From: Bacteroidales bacterium
GTDB lineage: Bacteria > Bacteroidota > Bacteroidia > Bacteroidales > WCHB1-69
Direction: 5' to 3'
Assembly (NCBI GenBank): GCA_024400755.1
Contig: JAKSMG010000001.1
Span: 186,001-250,000 of the forward strand
Length of the DNA: 64,000 bases
Shown here: positions 63,853 to 64,000 of the stretch, piece by piece
Position numbering within the stretch: the first letter of the stretch is position 1
Layout: each line of letters starts with the position of its first letter
Notes under the pieces: model-generated
Seen by the model: only the letters and a program-made list of their open reading frames with translations
What the model was told of the DNA's origin: nothing
Database searches by the model: none
Translations under genes and position numbers: made by a program

Positions 63853-64000
63853 ATCGGAATTATCCCTTTCCGTTTTGTAAAGAGATTCCGACTTCGCTAT
63901 GCTTCGTCGGAATGGCGATGAGTCATTGGGCAAAAAGTAGCGGCGACGGGACACAACTGCGATATAGTTCGGACACGGTGTCGCCGCAAACATCCCAACG
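63853..64000 (+). repeat. dispersed intergenic repeat, copy 4 (cut by window edge)
   Basis: ATCGGAATTATCCC begins a stretch closely related to the 18106 copy: TGTAAAGAGATTCCGAC, then GTCGGAATGGCGATGAGTCA, with an 8-bp stem ATTCCGAC/GTCGGAAT. A second part with GGCGACGG and CGGACACGGTGTCGCC follows. The far end is outside the window, so its right terminal repeat cannot be checked. Confidence 0.6.

Noticed and set aside
1..64000. tRNA genes, rRNA genes, CRISPR arrays or prophage modules
   Set aside because: I found no cloverleaf with a matching T-arm, no regular spacer array, and no phage structural or integrase genes on either strand.

Overview
This 64 kb window looks like the chromosome of a member of the Bacteroidota, most likely an uncultured Bacteroidales-like anaerobe of a gut or similar habitat. 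Several things point that way. At least twenty genes are preceded by the Bacteroidota -7 box TAnnTTTG (usually followed by C), there is no sign of E. coli-type -35/-10 promoters, and Shine-Dalgarno sequences are weak or absent. Gene content agrees: SecD and SecF are fused, there is a PorE-like OmpA protein and a secreted protease with a type IX secretion (T9SS) sorting tail, serine palmitoyltransferase for sphingolipids, tryptophanase, butyrate kinase, Rnf subunits, and a CoA-dehydratase activase pair. No tRNA, rRNA, CRISPR array, prophage or intact insertion sequence is visible.

Layout. 1-2191 (minus) is part of a ribosomal protein operon (rplV-rpsC-rplP-rpmC-rpsQ-rplN) that begins at rplV with its own promoter; rpsS and the upstream S10 genes are not next to it. 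2.5-6 kb holds an M20 amidohydrolase, a small lipoprotein, a candidate structured RNA of about 290 nt, and a short MutS-type ATPase that converges on tex. 8-12 kb holds an unknown TPR protein followed by gltX. 12-18 kb (minus) holds a PorE-like multidomain OmpA protein and secDF. 18-23.3 kb (minus) holds buk-nadK and a rhomboid protease/nuclease/lipoprotein operon. 24-31 kb (plus) holds a LytTR membrane regulator broken by a frameshift in a run of nine A, then the operon ispC-rseP-lpxL-nitroreductase-thiN-SDR. 31-33.4 kb (minus) holds serine palmitoyltransferase and a GNAT-like acyltransferase. 33.6-38.2 kb (minus) is a complete TolC/MacA/MacB-type export operon. 38.8-51.1 kb (minus) is one tightly packed run of eight genes: recQ, an OmpH-like protein, a YwqK lipoprotein, tnaA, a T9SS-sorted M6 protease, a DUF3109-Nudix fusion, purE and an AddA-like helicase-nuclease. 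51-54.5 kb (minus) holds hldD and rnfB-rnfC. 55-64 kb (plus) holds the two-gene CoA-dehydratase activase system, an AAA ATPase behind three hairpin repeats, a GH20 hexosaminidase lipoprotein and an esterase with a LysM tail.

How the genes fit together. Much of the window serves the cell envelope: lipid A acylation (lpxL), heptose (hldD), sphingolipids (spt), isoprenoids (ispC), protein export and quality control (secDF, rseP, rhomboid) and T9SS (PorE-like protein and the M6 protease). A second theme is anaerobic energy metabolism: Rnf, butyrate kinase, 2-hydroxyacyl-CoA dehydratase activation and tryptophanase. Intergenic regions carry a dispersed MITE-like repeat family. One copy (54652-54904) has 24-bp terminal inverted repeats and a 6-bp target duplication. 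The most unusual features are the structured RNA at 4231-4528, the split ribosomal operon, the degenerate retropepsin-like domain on the PorE-like protein, and the hldD gene that lacks its catalytic tyrosine.
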